Origin: Rhodanobacter denitrificans
GTDB lineage: Bacteria; Pseudomonadota; Gammaproteobacteria; Xanthomonadales; Rhodanobacteraceae
DNA length: 62,856 nucleotides
Reading direction: 5' to 3'
Assembly (NCBI GenBank): GCA_017848855.1
Contig: JAFIHF010000062.1
Location: forward strand, 1-62,856
The notes under the pieces were generated by a model that ran no database searches, was not told the origin of the DNA, and worked only from the letters and a program-made list of their open reading frames with translations. The translations under genes and the position numbers were made by a program. Positions within the stretch are counted from its first letter, which is position 1. Every line of letters starts with the position of its first letter. This document shows positions 43,780 through 55,097 of the stretch, one piece after another.

Positions 43780-44151
43780 GTGGCCGACATCCTCATCATC
43801 GACGACTCGCCGACCGACGTGCGCGTGCTCACCACGCTGCTCGAACGGGCGGGTCACCAAGTGGCTTCCGTCGGCAACGCCGAGGAAGGCATCGAACGGG
43901 TGCGCAGCACGCCGCCCGCGCTGGTCATCATGGACGTGATCATGCCCGGCATGAACGGCTTCCAGGCCACCCGCACGCTCACCCGCGATCCGGCCACCGC
44001 CGAGGTGCCGATCGTGATGATCACCACCAAGGCGATGGAAACCGACCGCGTGTGGGGCCTGCGCCAGGGCGCGCGCGCCTTCATCACCAAGCCGGTCAAC
44101 GAGGGCGAGCTGCTCGCCTGCATCAACCAGCTGCTGGCGAGTGCGGCATGA
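43780..44151 (+). CDS. pilH: Twitching motility response regulator PilH
   Basis: 123 residues, a single receiver domain: I-I-D-D-S-P-T-D, V-I-M-D-V-I-M-P-G-M-N-G, M-I-T-T-K and F-I-T-K-P-V. PilH opposes PilG and favours retraction or acts as phosphate sink. I prefer the GTG at 43780 with its CAGGGGGAAC ribosome-binding site to upstream ATGs, since the family begins right at the first strand. The end overlaps the pilI start by 4 bp. Confidence 0.94.
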   Translation: MADILIIDDSPTDVRVLTTLLERAGHQVASVGNAEEGIERVRSTPPALVIMDVIMPGMNGFQATRTLTRDPATAEVPIVMITTKAMETDRVWGLRQGARAFITKPVNEGELLACINQLLASAA

Positions 44152-44699
44152 ACGCGGCCGCCGGATCCGCCCTCACCCCGTTCGAAGTCCTGGCCCGCTA
44201 CGAGCGCCTGTCGCTGGCGCACGCCTCGGACACCGGCAACCGGATGGACGCGCCGGGCCTGTGGCGCGGCATCGGCTACCGCGTGGGGCCGCGCCTGCTG
44301 GTCAGCGAGATCGGCGAGATCAACGAGCTGCTGGCGCTGCCGCCGCTCACCCCGGTGCCCGGCACCCGGCCGTGGCTGCTCGGCGTGGCGAACGTGCGCG
44401 GCAACCTGATGCCGGTGGTGGATTTCGGCCGCTTCCTGTTCGACGAGCGCACGCCGCTCACCGACCGCGCCCGCCTGCTGGTGGTGCGCCAGGGCGGTGG
44501 CAGCGTGGCCCTGCTGGTCGACGAGGTGTTCGGCCAGCGCACGGTGGACGCGGAGCAGCGGCACGCGGCGGAGCCGGAGGGCGATCCGCGGCTGGCGCGC
44601 TTCGCCGAGCAGCGGGTGGGCGAGGGGGAGCAGCAGATGGCGATATTCAGCATGAACCGGCTGGTGCGGGCGCCCGATTTCCGCCAGGCCGCAGCCTGA
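44148..44699 (+). CDS. pilI: CheW-like adaptor PilI
   Basis: 183 residues with one CheW domain: G-I-G-Y-R-V-G-P-R-L-L-V, then W-L-L-G-V-A-N-V-R-G-N-L-M-P-V-V-D-F and A-L-L-V-D-E-V-F-G-Q. It should couple the receptor PilJ to the kinase ChpA. It starts on ATGA shared with pilH and is followed by a 129-bp gap before pilJ, longer than the other spacings in this operon. Confidence 0.93.
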   Translation: MNAAAGSALTPFEVLARYERLSLAHASDTGNRMDAPGLWRGIGYRVGPRLLVSEIGEINELLALPPLTPVPGTRPWLLGVANVRGNLMPVVDFGRFLFDERTPLTDRARLLVVRQGGGSVALLVDEVFGQRTVDAEQRHAAEPEGDPRLARFAEQRVGEGEQQMAIFSMNRLVRAPDFRQAAA

Positions 44700-44828
44700 T
44701 CCAGCGGCGATCGCAGGCAGCAGGTCCGGCGCCGTCGAGGGCCGGAAACTCCAGGGTGGCAGGTCTTTGGGCCGGTTCCCGTCCACGGTGGCGAGGCCGG
44801 TCCGGCGAAGTAGACGGATGAGGTGAAC

Positions 44829-46859
44829 ATGAGCACTACAGGGGGCGTCGGCAAGGAGCGTGGCAATACCGCACTCATTGTCCTGTTGCTGGTCGCGATC
44901 GGCTTCGCGGCACTGGATTTCTGGCAGCTCAACGTGAAGAACGGCGAGGATCGCCAGGCCGTCGCGTTGACCACGCAGATCCAGGTGCTGTCGCAGCAGA
45001 CCGCGAAATTCGCGCTGGAATCGTCCGACGGCAACGCCGATTCGTTCAAGGAGCTGGAAAGCACCCGCAACGCGATCGACTCGGCGGTGCGCCGGCTGAA
45101 CAAGGGCGACCCGGCCACCGGCATGCACGCCTACGCCGACAACGGCGCCTCGCCGGTCGGCCGCGCCGCCAACGCGCTGGACGGCGCCTGGAAGCAGCTG
45201 GACGGCGACATCGGCAAGATCCTGCAGAACAAGGCCGTGGTGCTCGACTCCGGCCAGCGCGCGGCCACCGTGTCGCAGCAGATGCCGCTGCTCAACTCCA
45301 GCATGGACCAGGTGGTGACCATCCTGCAGCAGCACAACGGCAGTGCCGAGCAGATGCTGGGCACCTCGCGCCAGATGCTGTCGGCCGACCGCATCATCCG
45401 CCGCGTGCAGGAAGTGCTGCAGGGCGGCGACAACGCCCAGGCCGCCGCCGACGGCCTGCAGCGCGACGCGCAGCTGTACGGCAGCGTGCTGAAAGGCCTG
45501 ATCGAGGGCAACCCGGGCAGCGGCGTGCGGCCGATCGGCGACGCGAACGCGCGCAAGATCCTCACCGGCATGCAGGGCGACTGGGACAAGCTGGCCGACC
45601 CGCTGGCCAAGCTGGTGTCCGCCTCCGGCAACCTCGCCGCGGTGAAGCAGGCCGGCAACAAGGCCTCGCTGGATTCGCAGTCGGTGCTGCTGCGCGCGAA
45701 CGACCTCGCCGAGCAGGTCGGCAAGCTGCCGCTGCGCCGCCTGTTCCCGAACGTGTGGTGGGGCCTCTTGGCCGCGATCGGCGCGGTGGCGTTCGCCCTG
45801 CTGCTGGTGGTCAGCCTGGTGCGCGACCAGCGCCGCCGCTTCGCCGAATCCACCTCGCTCAACCAGCGCAACCAGGAGGCGATCATGCGCCTGCTGGACG
45901 AGATGGGCGCGCTGGCCGAAGGCGACCTCACGGTGAAGACCACGGTGACCGAGGAGATCACCGGCGCGATCGCCGACTCGGTGAACTACGCCATCGACGA
46001 GCTGCGCACCCTGGTGACCACCATCAACGAGACCTCCGAGCAGGTGTCCACCTCGGCGCAGGAATCGCAGACCACCGCCCGCCACCTGGCCGACGCAGCC
46101 GAGCAGCAGGCGCAGCAGATCAGCACCGCGACCAGCGCGATCAACGAGATCGCCAGCTCGATGGACCACGTGTCGAAGAACTCCGCCGAATCGGCCGACG
46201 TGGCCGAGCGCTCGGTGCAGATCGCCTCGCACGGCGCCGAGGTGGTGCGCGAGACGATCTCCGGCATGGACTCGATCCGCGACCAGATCCAGGAGACCTC
46301 CAAGCGCATCAAGCGGCTGGGCGAATCCTCGCAGGAGATCGGCTCGATCGTGGAACTGATCAACGACATCGCCGAGCAGACCAACATCCTGGCCTTGAAC
46401 GCGGCGATCCAGGCGGCCTCGGCCGGCGAGGCGGGCCGAGGCTTCGCGGTGGTGGCGGACGAAGTGCAGCGCCTCGCCGAACGCTCCACCAGCGCGACGA
46501 AGCGTATCGAGACGCTGGTGCAGACGATTCAGTCCGATACCAACGAGGCGGTGAACTCGATGGAGCAGACCACCGCCGAAGTGGTGGCCGGCGCGCGCAA
46601 GGCGGAGGACGCCGGCAGCGCGCTGGGCGACATCGAGCGCGTGTCGCACGACCTGTCCGCGCTGATTCAGAACATCTCCAGCGCGGCGCGCCAGCAGTCG
46701 GCGGCGGCGACGGACATCTCGCAGTCGATGAACGCGATCCGGGAGATCACCTCGCAGACCTCGCAGGGCGCCAGCCGCACCGCCGATTCGATCGGTACCT
46801 TGGCGCAGCTGGCCAGCGACCTGCGGCGTTCGGTGGCGCACTTCAAGCTGCCGGGCTGA
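44829..46859 (+). CDS. pilJ: Methyl-accepting chemotaxis protein PilJ
   Basis: 676 residues. Two membrane helices (about 14-32 and 307-327) bracket a periplasmic sensor of PilJ type with two helical-bundle modules. A HAMP-like segment and a signalling domain follow, with the conserved tip [15 protein letters not shown] and [10 protein letters not shown]. No C-terminal CheR-docking pentapeptide is present. It probably senses pilin or surface contact. ATG 44829 has GAGGTG upstream; GTG 44823 is an alternative. Confidence 0.95.
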   Translation: MSTTGGVGKERGNTALIVLLLVAIGFAALDFWQLNVKNGEDRQAVALTTQIQVLSQQTAKFALESSDGNADSFKELESTRNAIDSAVRRLNKGDPATGMHAYADNGASPVGRAANALDGAWKQLDGDIGKILQNKAVVLDSGQRAATVSQQMPLLNSSMDQVVTILQQHNGSAEQMLGTSRQMLSADRIIRRVQEVLQGGDNAQAAADGLQRDAQLYGSVLKGLIEGNPGSGVRPIGDANARKILTGMQGDWDKLADPLAKLVSASGNLAAVKQAGNKASLDSQSVLLRANDLAEQVGKLPLRRLFPNVWWGLLAAIGAVAFALLLVVSLVRDQRRRFAESTSLNQRNQEAIMRLLDEMGALAEGDLTVKTTVTEEITGAIADSVNYAIDELRTLVTTINETSEQVSTSAQESQTTARHLADAAEQQAQQISTATSAINEIASSMDHVSKNSAESADVAERSVQIASHGAEVVRETISGMDSIRDQIQETSKRIKRLGESSQEIGSIVELINDIAEQTNILALNAAIQAASAGEAGRGFAVVADEVQRLAERSTSATKRIETLVQTIQSDTNEAVNSMEQTTAEVVAGARKAEDAGSALGDIERVSHDLSALIQNISSAARQQSAAATDISQSMNAIREITSQTSQGASRTADSIGTLAQLASDLRRSVAHFKLPG

Positions 46860-46932
46860 TGCCAAAATTAATAATGGGGGGCGAACTCGATGGTGGCGTG
46901 GCGGCACGCCGCGTCACCGCTGAGGAAGGCGC

Positions 46933-49900
46933 ATGAGACTTCAAGACCATATCGATTTCACCACCCTGCAGTGGGTCCGGCCCGAGCTGGAACAGACGCT
47001 GGCGGATGCCCGCGAGGCGCTGGAGTCCTACGTCGACAACCCGGCCCGCGACGAGGCCATGCGCGCCTGTGCCAGCAAGCTGCACCAGGTGCAGGGCACG
47101 CTGCGCATGGTCGAGCTGCCCGGCCCGGCGATGGTCGCGGCGGAGATGGAAGCGCTCGCCACCGCGCTGCTGGAGGGCGGCGTCGCGCAGCGCGAAGAGG
47201 CCTACACCGCGCTGATGCGCGGCCTGATGCAGCTGCCCGACTACCTCGAACGCCTCGCCGGCGGCCACCGCGACGTGCCGGTGGTGCTGCTGCCGCTGCT
47301 GAACGACCTGCGCGCCAGCCAGGGCCAGGAGGCGCTGACCGAGGCGGCACTGTTCCACCCCAACCTCGACGCGTTCCTGCCCACCCAGGCGCCCGCCGCG
47401 ATGAGCGAGGCGCAGGCCGCGGCGCGCCGCGGCGAGCTGGCCGAACTGCGTCTGCAGTTCCAGCAGCACATGCTCGCCTGGTTCCGCGGCCAGTCGCAGA
47501 CGCAACCGCTGGCCGGCATGCGCAAGGCGCTGCTGGCGATCGCCGCGCGCTGCTACCACGTGCACGGCCGCCGCCTGTGGTGGATCGCCGCCGGCGTGGT
47601 GGAAGGCCTCGAGCGCGGCATGCTCGGCGCCCATGCCGCCGAACTGCGCCAGCTGATCGGCAAGGCCGACCGCCACATCCGCCAGCTGATCGAGCAGGGC
47701 GAGGACAGCCTGCGCGGCGGCGACGCCGACCAGTTGTGCAACCGCCTGCTCTACATCGTGGCGCAGTCGCGTCAGCACAGCCCGCACATGGAGCTGCTGC
47801 GCCGCACCTACGCGCTGGACAACCTGCTGCCCGACGCCGACGAGCTGGAACACGCGCGCGGTTCGATCGCCGGGCACAACCGCGCCCTGCTCGACTCGGT
47901 GGCCAAGGCGCTGAAGGAGGACCTGCTGCGCGTCAAGGAAGCGCTCGACCTGTTCCAGCGCCAGCCCGACGCCGACCCAGCCACGCTGGCGCCGCAGTGC
48001 GAGCTGCTCGGCCGCGTCGGCGACACCCTGGGCATGCTGGCGCTGTCGGTGCCGCGCCGGGTGATCGAGGAGCAGCGGCGCGTGCTCGAGGAGATCGTCG
48101 ACAAGCTGCGCGCCGCCGACGAGGACATCCTGCTCGACGTGGCCGGCGCGCTGCTGTACGTGGAAGCCTCGCTGGACGACCACATCGAGAGCCTGGGCGC
48201 GGGCGAGGAGCCGCACGACGGCGCCGTCGCGCCGGGCCTGCCGCGCAGCGAGGCGCAGGGCATCCTCAGCACGGTGATGCAGGAGGCGATCCGCAACACC
48301 GAGAAGGTGAAGGAGGCGATCGTCGCCTTCGTCGAGTCCGGCTGGGAACACGCCGGGCTGGCCGCCGCGCCGGCCCACATGAGCGAGGTGGCCGGCGCCG
48401 CGCGCATGCTGTCCGCCGAGCGTCCGGCCGAACTGGCCGAAGGCATCGGCCGCTTCATCCACAACGAGTTGCTGGTCGACCGCCGCGTGCCCAGCAGCGT
48501 GCAGATGGATCACCTGGCCGATGCGCTGGCCGCGCTGGAGTACTACCTGGAGGCGGCGCGCGAACACCGCGGCGGCCTGGCGCACATCATCGACGTGGCC
48601 GAGCACAGCCTCGGCCAGCTCGGCTACTGGCCGCTGCCCGCCGCGCGGCCGCTGCCGCCGGCCGCCGCGCCGGCGCAGGACGCCGAGGCGCGCAGCGGCG
48701 AGGCCCTGTCCGAACCGGTGAGCCTGTATCCCGGCAGCGACGCCAGCCAGCTGTTCGTGGCGCCCGAGGCGCCGCGCGAGACGCCGGCGCACGACGTCGA
48801 CGGCCTGCGCTACGCGCAGACCGAGCCCACCGCGCCGCCGCAGGCCGCCGCCGCCGACGATGCCGACTGGATCGAGATCGAGGAAGAGATCGAGGAACAG
48901 GTGCCGGCGAACGCCGCGCTGGCCGCCGCGTTCCGCTTCGACCACCAGGCCGAGGGCATCGACGACGACATCCGCGAGATCTTCCTGGAGGAAATGCAGG
49001 AGGAGATCGACAACCTGCGCGGCGCCGAAGGCGCCTGGCTGGCCGACCCGGCGCGGCTGGAACTGCTGACCCCGATCCGCCGCTCGTTCCACACCCTGAA
49101 GGGTTCGGGCCGGCTGGTCGGCATCGCCGCGCTGGGCGAGTTCGCCTGGCGGGTGGAGGACATGCTCAACCGCGTGCTCGACCACACGATCGAGCCGCAC
49201 GCGGGCGTGCAGGTGCTGGTGCGCCACGCCATCGACGCGCTGCCGCAGCTGCTGGCCTCGCTGAAGGGCGAGGGCGCGCCGCACGCGCCGATCGAGGCGA
49301 TCCAGCAGGCCGCCAGCCGGCTCGCCGCCGGCGACGCATCCGCGCGGATCGAGGACCACGCGCCGGCCGCGATGGAAACCGTGCGCCGCACGGTGCGCCG
49401 CCGCGTGCCGCGGTTCGACGCCGCGGCAGCCGCGATACCGCCTGCGGGCGTCACCGATGCCGGCAGCGTCGCCGCCGCGGAGCCGGCCGAGCCGCCGCTG
49501 TCGCTGGCGATCTCGCCGCTGCCCTCGGTCGACCCGGTGCTGCTGGAAATCCTGCGCAGCGAGGTCGCGCAGTACCTGCAGACCATCCGCACCGCGATCC
49601 AGCGCGCCAGCGGCGAACTGCCGGTGGGCGAGGACTTGCTGCGCGCCGTGCACACCCTGCATGGCGCGATCGCGATGGTCGAGATCCCCTTGATCACCCA
49701 GCTGCTGTCGCCGCTGGAAAGCCTGCTCAAGCGCGTGCGCAACGCCGGGCAGCCGCTGCCGGTGGAGGGCGTACGCCTGCTCGACCGTTCGGCCGACGTG
49801 GTCGATCACGTGATGGCCCAGTTCGACGTGGCCGCGCCGCAGCTGCCGAACGTCGACCTGCTCACCGCCCAGCTGACCGAACTGCGCGACCGCTATCCGG

Positions 49901-52900
49901 AATCGCAGGTGGCGCACGTCGGCGCCGAGCCCCATGCCGAGGCCGCGCCGTCGCCGGCCGAATCCGCCATGCCTTCCGAGGCCGCGGACGAGCACGCGGC
50001 CGCCGCCGCGGAGCACCCGACATCGGCGACGCTGCCGGAGGATGGCGCGCACGACGACTACGCCAGCGAGCTGATGGCCGCGCTCGGCGCCTTCGAACCG
50101 CACGCGCCGACCTCGGCCGAACGCGAAGCGACCGAGCGCGCCGAAGCCGAACGTGCCGAAGCCGAGCGCGTCGAAGCCGAGCGCGTCGAAGCCGAGCGCA
50201 TCGAAGCCGAGCGCATCGAAGCCGAGCGCATCGAAGCCGAACGTGTCGAGGCCGAACGTGTCGAGGCCGAACGCCTCGAAGCCGAGCAGCGCGCCCGCGC
50301 AGCCGCCGAGCAGGCGGCGCAGGCGAAGGCCGAACAGGAGCGGGCCGAACGCGAGCAGGCCGAACGCGAGCAGGCCGAACAGGCGCGCCTCGAACAGGCG
50401 CGCCTCGAACGGGAGCGTGCCGAGCAGGCACGGCTGGCGCAGGAGCGCGCCGCCCGCGAAGCCGCCGAGGCGCAGATGCGCGCGGCGGCGGAAAAGGCCG
50501 CGGCCGAACAGCGCGCCGCGGAAGCCGCGGCGGCGGAACAGGCCCGGCAGGCCGCGGAGCGCGAGGCGGAGGCGGCCCGCGCCGCCGCCACCGAAACACA
50601 AGCCGGCGACGCGGCGCCGGTGGCCGCCATGGCGGCCGCCGACACCGGCCTGCCGATCGACGCCGACCTGCTCGAAGTCTTCGTCGAGGAGGCGCGCGAG
50701 ATCCTCGACCACGCCGACGGCGTGCTGGCGCAGTGGCATGCCGAGCCGGCCGCGACCGGGCATCTTCCGGAGCTGCAGCGCGACCTGCACACGCTCAAGG
50801 GCGGCGCGCGCATCGCCGGCCTGATGCCGGTGGGCGACCTGGCCCACGCGATCGAGACGCTGCTGGAGAAGCCGGTGGCCGACGCCGCCCAGGCGGTCCC
50901 GCTGATCGGCGTGCTGGAGAGCAATTTCGACCAGTTGCACACCATGGTGCAGCAGGTGGCGCAGGGCCAGGTGCCGGCCTACCCGAAGGCCGCGATCGAC
51001 CAGCTGCTGGCGCTGGCCGGCAAACAGCAGTTCGCCGACGAGGCGGCGCTGGCCGCCCGCGTGGCGCCGCCGGCGCAGCCCGCCGCGCCGCTGCCCGAGC
51101 TGCTGCCGGCGGAGCAGGGCGCCGACGCGCCCGCGGCGCAGGAGCAGATCCGCGTCCGCGCCGAGCTGCTCGACAACCTGGTGAACCATGCCGGCGAGGT
51201 GGCGATCTACCGCTCGCGCCTGGAGCAGCAGGTGTCCGGCTACCGCTTCAACCTGGTCGAGCTGGACCAGACCGTGCAGCGCCTGCGCAGCCAGCTGCGC
51301 ATGCTGGAAATCGAGACCGAGGCGCAGATCATCGCGCGCTTCCAGCGCGAGCACCGCGAGGCCGGCAACACCACCGTGTTCGATCCGCTGGAGCTCGACC
51401 GCTTCTCGCAGCTGCAGCAGTACTCGCGTGCGCTGGCCGAGTCGGTGTCCGACCTGGTGTCGATCCAGGGCATGCTGGACGAACTGACCCGCCAGGCCGA
51501 GAACCTGCTGGTGCAGCAGTCGCGCGTCAGCACCGAGCTGCAGGAAGGCCTGCTGCGCACGCGCATGCTGCCGTTCGACACCATGGTCCCGAACCTGCGC
51601 CGCACCCTGCGCCAGGCAGCGCAGGAGGAAGGCAAGAGCGCGCAGCTGTACGTGGACGGCGCCCACGGCGAAATGGACCGCAACCTGCTCGACCGCATCA
51701 AGGCGCCGTTCGAGCACATGCTGCGCAACGCCGTGGCGCACGGCATCGAGTCGCCGGCGGAACGCCGCAAGGCCGGCAAGCCGGCCGAAGGCGCGGTGCG
51801 CATCCGCGTGGCGCGCGAGGCTACCGAGGTGGTGGTGCGCGTCAGCGACGACGGCCGCGGCCTCGACCGCGAGGCCGTGCGCAAGCGCGGCGTGGAGCGC
51901 GGCCTGATCCGCGCCGACGCGCGCCTCAGCGACGACCAGCTGCTCGCGCTGATCACCCAGCCGGGCTTCTCCACCGCCAGCACGGTCACCCAGCTCGCTG
52001 GCCGCGGCGTGGGCATGGACGTGGTGGCGAACGAGATCAAGCAGCTCGGCGGTTCGCTGGCGATCGAGTCGCAGCCGGGGCAGGGCACCACCTTCGTGCT
52101 GCGCCTGCCGTTCACCCTCGCGGTGACCCAGGCGATCCTGGTGCGCATCGGCGAGAGCACCTTCGCGATCCCGATGACCTCGGTGCAGGGCGTGGCGCGG
52201 ATCGGCCCCGACGAACTGGCCGCCAGGCTGGCCGAGCCGGAGCCCGTGTTCGGTCACGGCGGCGAGCAGTACGGCATCCACGACCTGGCCGAGCTGCTCG
52301 GCCTGCCGCCCGGCGCGGTGCCGGAGGGCGAACAGCCGCCGCTGCTGCTGACCCGCGCCGGCGACCTGCGCGCGGCGATCCGCATCGACGCGGTGCTGGG
52401 CTCGCGCGAGATCGTGGTGAAGTCGGTCGGCCCGCAGGTGAGCTCGGTGCCGGGCGTGCTCGGCGCCACCATCATGGGCGACGGCTCGGTGCTGGTGATT
52501 CTCGATCTGGCGCCGCTGGTGCGCCACGGCGTGGTGCGCCGCGAGCAGCGCCTGGCCGAAGGCCTCGGCGCGGTCGAGCTGCCGACGATCGAGGAGCAGC
52601 GTACGCGTCCGCTGGTGATGGTGGTGGACGATTCGATCACCATGCGCAAGGTCACCGGCCGCGTGCTGGAGCGCCACGAGTACGAGGTGAGCACCGCGAA
52701 GGACGGCGTCGACGCGCTGGAGAAGCTGCACGAGCGCGTGCCCGACCTGATGCTGCTGGACATCGAGATGCCGCGCATGGACGGCTACGAGCTGGCCACC
52801 CACATGAAGGCGGACCCGCGCCTGCGCGAAGTGCCGATCATCATGATCACCTCGCGCACCGGCGAGAAGCACCGCCAGCGCGCGTTCGACATCGGCGTGG

Positions 52901-53010
52901 ACCGCTATCTCGGCAAGCCGTACCAGGAGGCCGAGCTGCTGGCGCAGATCGGCGAGGTGTTGGAGCAGCGCGCCATGGCGCTGCTTGCAAGGGAGCCACA
53001 CCATGCTTGA
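46933..53010 (+). CDS. chpA: Hybrid chemosensory histidine kinase ChpA/PilL
   Basis: 2025 residues. Hpt-type histidines lie in H-T-L-K-G-S-G (about 717), H-T-L-H-G (about 908) and H-T-L-K-G-G (about 1286); the N-terminal domain has a degenerate site L-H-Q-V-Q-G (about 50). The kinase core carries [17 protein letters not shown] and G-R-G-V-G-M-D-V (1590-1700), then a CheW domain and a receiver with D-I-E-M-P-R-M-D-G (1895-2010). A pentapeptide E-A-E-R-x repeat forms a charged linker (about 1070-1120). Pseudomonas ChpA is longer, with more Hpt domains. Confidence 0.95.
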   Translation: MRLQDHIDFTTLQWVRPELEQTLADAREALESYVDNPARDEAMRACASKLHQVQGTLRMVELPGPAMVAAEMEALATALLEGGVAQREEAYTALMRGLMQLPDYLERLAGGHRDVPVVLLPLLNDLRASQGQEALTEAALFHPNLDAFLPTQAPAAMSEAQAAARRGELAELRLQFQQHMLAWFRGQSQTQPLAGMRKALLAIAARCYHVHGRRLWWIAAGVVEGLERGMLGAHAAELRQLIGKADRHIRQLIEQGEDSLRGGDADQLCNRLLYIVAQSRQHSPHMELLRRTYALDNLLPDADELEHARGSIAGHNRALLDSVAKALKEDLLRVKEALDLFQRQPDADPATLAPQCELLGRVGDTLGMLALSVPRRVIEEQRRVLEEIVDKLRAADEDILLDVAGALLYVEASLDDHIESLGAGEEPHDGAVAPGLPRSEAQGILSTVMQEAIRNTEKVKEAIVAFVESGWEHAGLAAAPAHMSEVAGAARMLSAERPAELAEGIGRFIHNELLVDRRVPSSVQMDHLADALAALEYYLEAAREHRGGLAHIIDVAEHSLGQLGYWPLPAARPLPPAAAPAQDAEARSGEALSEPVSLYPGSDASQLFVAPEAPRETPAHDVDGLRYAQTEPTAPPQAAAADDADWIEIEEEIEEQVPANAALAAAFRFDHQAEGIDDDIREIFLEEMQEEIDNLRGAEGAWLADPARLELLTPIRRSFHTLKGSGRLVGIAALGEFAWRVEDMLNRVLDHTIEPHAGVQVLVRHAIDALPQLLASLKGEGAPHAPIEAIQQAASRLAAGDASARIEDHAPAAMETVRRTVRRRVPRFDAAAAAIPPAGVTDAGSVAAAEPAEPPLSLAISPLPSVDPVLLEILRSEVAQYLQTIRTAIQRASGELPVGEDLLRAVHTLHGAIAMVEIPLITQLLSPLESLLKRVRNAGQPLPVEGVRLLDRSADVVDHVMAQFDVAAPQLPNVDLLTAQLTELRDRYPESQVAHVGAEPHAEAAPSPAESAMPSEAADEHAAAAAEHPTSATLPEDGAHDDYASELMAALGAFEPHAPTSAEREATERAEAERAEAERVEAERVEAERIEAERIEAERIEAERVEAERVEAERLEAEQRARAAAEQAAQAKAEQERAEREQAEREQAEQARLEQARLERERAEQARLAQERAAREAAEAQMRAAAEKAAAEQRAAEAAAAEQARQAAEREAEAARAAATETQAGDAAPVAAMAAADTGLPIDADLLEVFVEEAREILDHADGVLAQWHAEPAATGHLPELQRDLHTLKGGARIAGLMPVGDLAHAIETLLEKPVADAAQAVPLIGVLESNFDQLHTMVQQVAQGQVPAYPKAAIDQLLALAGKQQFADEAALAARVAPPAQPAAPLPELLPAEQGADAPAAQEQIRVRAELLDNLVNHAGEVAIYRSRLEQQVSGYRFNLVELDQTVQRLRSQLRMLEIETEAQIIARFQREHREAGNTTVFDPLELDRFSQLQQYSRALAESVSDLVSIQGMLDELTRQAENLLVQQSRVSTELQEGLLRTRMLPFDTMVPNLRRTLRQAAQEEGKSAQLYVDGAHGEMDRNLLDRIKAPFEHMLRNAVAHGIESPAERRKAGKPAEGAVRIRVAREATEVVVRVSDDGRGLDREAVRKRGVERGLIRADARLSDDQLLALITQPGFSTASTVTQLAGRGVGMDVVANEIKQLGGSLAIESQPGQGTTFVLRLPFTLAVTQAILVRIGESTFAIPMTSVQGVARIGPDELAARLAEPEPVFGHGGEQYGIHDLAELLGLPPGAVPEGEQPPLLLTRAGDLRAAIRIDAVLGSREIVVKSVGPQVSSVPGVLGATIMGDGSVLVILDLAPLVRHGVVRREQRLAEGLGAVELPTIEEQRTRPLVMVVDDSITMRKVTGRVLERHEYEVSTAKDGVDALEKLHERVPDLMLLDIEMPRMDGYELATHMKADPRLREVPIIMITSRTGEKHRQRAFDIGVDRYLGKPYQEAELLAQIGEVLEQRAMALLAREPHHA
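50110..50287 (+). repeat. 15-bp tandem repeat within chpA encoding E-A-E-R-x units
   Basis: About ten near-identical 15-bp units (consensus GTCGAAGCCGAGCGC with A/G/C changes at the variable codon) code for a pentapeptide whose first position is V, I, A or L. Such charged repeats often form a single long helix. Unit number could vary between strains. Confidence 0.85.
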
Positions 53011-54514
53011 TGCGCAGCCCGCGGTGGCGCTGCTGTTCGACGATGCCGAGCTGGGCGGCCACCTGCGCCAGGTACTGCAGGAACGCGGTGCGCAGATCGT
53101 GCACGAAGGCAGCGTCGCGAGCTTCGACGCCGCGCTGCAGCGCCAGCTCGATCCCGACGTGCTGGTGGTGAACCTGGACGAGGAGGACGACGCGGTCTTC
53201 GATCGCCTGGTCGAGATGATCGGCAGCGAGCGCCCGCGCCTGGTGTTCAACGACGCCCGCGCCAGTCGCGCGCTGAGCGGCTGGGACCGCGCGCGCTGGG
53301 CCCGCCACCTGGCGGTCAAGGTGCTGGCCAGCGGCGACGTGGACCCGCCGCGGCCGGCGGATGCGCTGGCGGTGGAAACGGCGCCGGCGTCCGCGCCGGT
53401 CGCGGCGCCGGCGCCCGAGCCGGCCGGCCACGCGGCGGCGATGCCGGAGCCGGAGCCGGCGGTGCAGGACGCGCCCGAGCCGGCCACCGAGCCCCCCTTG
53501 CACGCCGGCGAACACGAGGCGCAGCACCGCGCCGCGTCGGACGACCTGGAAGCCGAGCTGGCCGCCCTGCTCGCCGCCGGCGAGCCGCTGCCGGACGAGC
53601 ATGCCGCACCGTCCGCACCGCGCCAGGAACTGCCGCTGCACGACGGCGATTTCGGCGGCGCCCTGCGCCTCGACGACGAGCCGCCCGCGGCGCCGGCGCC
53701 GGCCACCAAGCCGCCGGCGGCTCCCGACAGCTGGGCGCTGGTCGACGACGCCCCCGTGCCCGCCCACGCGGCGCCTGCCGACGCGGCCGATTTCGGCATC
53801 GAGAAGCTGAGCGCCGCCGATTTCCTCGCGCCGGACGTCGAGCCGGCGGTGCCGGAATTCCAGCCGACGATGAGCCTGGAGCTGGTGTCGATCGAGGAGG
53901 CGGTGGCGCCGCAGGCCTGGGAGCCGAACGAAATGCTGCTCGACGATCTCGGCAGCGTGCCCAGCCGCGTGGTGCTGCTGGGCGCCGCCGTCGACGGCCT
54001 CGATGCGGTGTGCGCCTTCCTGGCGGCGCTGCCCGCCACGGCGCGCTACACGATCCTGCTGACCCAGCATTTCGGCGAACAGCCGGCCGCCGCGGTGCTG
54101 CAGCGGCTGTCGGCCCACTCCCGCCTGCCGGTGCGGCTGGCCGCGCACGGCAGCCGTGCGCGCAGCGGCGAAGTGCTGCTGGTGCCGGACGATGGCCAGG
54201 TGCAGCTGCGCCGCGACGGCAGCGTCGAGCTGCGCAGCCACGACGATGCGCAGGAGCCGTCGATCGACGCCAGCTTCACCATGGCGGCGAACGTGTTCGG
54301 GCGCGACGCGCTGGGCATCGTGTTCGCCGGCCGCTCCACCGATGCGGTGGCCGGCGCGCAGGCGATCCACGACCGCGGCGGCCAGGTGTGGGTGGAAGCG
54401 TCCAGCGGCGAGCACTTCGCCGACATGGTCAGCGGCATCCACGCCGAACGGCTGGTGAGCTATTCCGGAACGCTGCACGAACTGGCGGCGCACCTGATCG
54501 AGGTCTATCCATGA
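53003..54514 (+). CDS. chpB: ChpB-like CheB-family protein, probably catalytically inactive
   Basis: 503 residues. The N-terminal ~75 residues look like a receiver without a clear phosphorylated-Asp pocket. A long Ala/Pro/Glu linker follows. The C-terminal ~170 residues match the CheB methylesterase fold, keeping the histidine (L-L-T-Q-H-F-G-E-Q, about 353). Where CheB has G-A-S-T-G-G the sequence is G-A-A-V-D-G (about 325), so the catalytic Ser is Ala. The ATG overlaps chpA by 8 bp, with AAGGGAG upstream. Confidence 0.8.
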   Translation: MLDAQPAVALLFDDAELGGHLRQVLQERGAQIVHEGSVASFDAALQRQLDPDVLVVNLDEEDDAVFDRLVEMIGSERPRLVFNDARASRALSGWDRARWARHLAVKVLASGDVDPPRPADALAVETAPASAPVAAPAPEPAGHAAAMPEPEPAVQDAPEPATEPPLHAGEHEAQHRAASDDLEAELAALLAAGEPLPDEHAAPSAPRQELPLHDGDFGGALRLDDEPPAAPAPATKPPAAPDSWALVDDAPVPAHAAPADAADFGIEKLSAADFLAPDVEPAVPEFQPTMSLELVSIEEAVAPQAWEPNEMLLDDLGSVPSRVVLLGAAVDGLDAVCAFLAALPATARYTILLTQHFGEQPAAAVLQRLSAHSRLPVRLAAHGSRARSGEVLLVPDDGQVQLRRDGSVELRSHDDAQEPSIDASFTMAANVFGRDALGIVFAGRSTDAVAGAQAIHDRGGQVWVEASSGEHFADMVSGIHAERLVSYSGTLHELAAHLIEVYP

Positions 54515-55005
54515 GCGACGTGTTGCCCCGCGAAATCCGCTGCGTGCTGGTGCCGGCCGGCAGCCTGCGCCTGCTGCTGCCCAACGCCACCGTGGCCGAA
54601 GTGATCACCCAGCCCGCCCACGAGACGGTGGAAGGCGCGCCCGACTGGCTGGTCGGCCGCATCACCTGGCGCGGCTGGCGCGTGCCGCTGGTTTCGTTCG
54701 CCCGGCTCGCCGGCGCGGGCGCGGGCGACGCCGAACTGACCGTGCGCGTGGCCGTGCTGAAGGCGCTGGGCGGCCACCCGAAGCTGCCCTTCGTCGCGGT
54801 GCTCACCCAGGGCTTCCCGCGCCTGACCACGCTGAACGCCGAGCTGATCATCCCCACCCACGACGGCAACGCGCTGCCGCCCGGCGTGCGCGCCCAGGTG
54901 CTGGTGCGCGACGACGTGGCGGTGATCCCCGACCTCGAAGGCATCGAGGCGGAGCTGGTGCGCTTGCTGGGCCTCGACGAAGAAGCTGCCGGCGATGCGG
55001 CCTGA
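54511..55005 (+). CDS. chpC: CheW-like protein ChpC
   Basis: 164 residues with one CheW-like domain: C-V-L-V-P-A-G-S-L-R-L-L-L-P-N-A-T-V-A-E-V-I, W-L-V-G-R-I-T-W-R-G-W-R-V-P-L-V-S-F and R-D-D-V-A-V-I-P-D. ChpC is an extra adaptor that probably links another receptor to ChpA. ATGA overlap with chpB. Last gene of the operon; a REP element follows before the convergent rsmE. Confidence 0.9.
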   Translation: MSDVLPREIRCVLVPAGSLRLLLPNATVAEVITQPAHETVEGAPDWLVGRITWRGWRVPLVSFARLAGAGAGDAELTVRVAVLKALGGHPKLPFVAVLTQGFPRLTTLNAELIIPTHDGNALPPGVRAQVLVRDDVAVIPDLEGIEAELVRLLGLDEEAAGDAA

Positions 55006-55021
55006 CGGCCATGCCGTTACC

Positions 55022-55097
55022 GTAGGAGCGCACCCTGTGCGCGAATGCTCTGGCGCTCATCGAAGCTAAAGCATTCGCGCACAGGGTGCGCTCCTAT
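55022..55097. repeat. GTAG-type REP palindrome, copy 3
   Basis: GTAGGAGCGCACCCTGTGCG arms face each other over a loop of about 14 bases. The right edge reads ATAG instead of GTAG and forms the rsmE stop codon (TAG on the minus strand at 55094-55096). Lying between convergent genes, it may also help stop transcription. Confidence 0.9.

Noticed and set aside
46843-54039. A 2398-residue open frame opposite chpA/chpB
   Set aside because: It is a mirror of the high-GC codon bias of chpA and chpB; it is low-complexity His/Arg/Leu-rich and has no recognisable domain or start.
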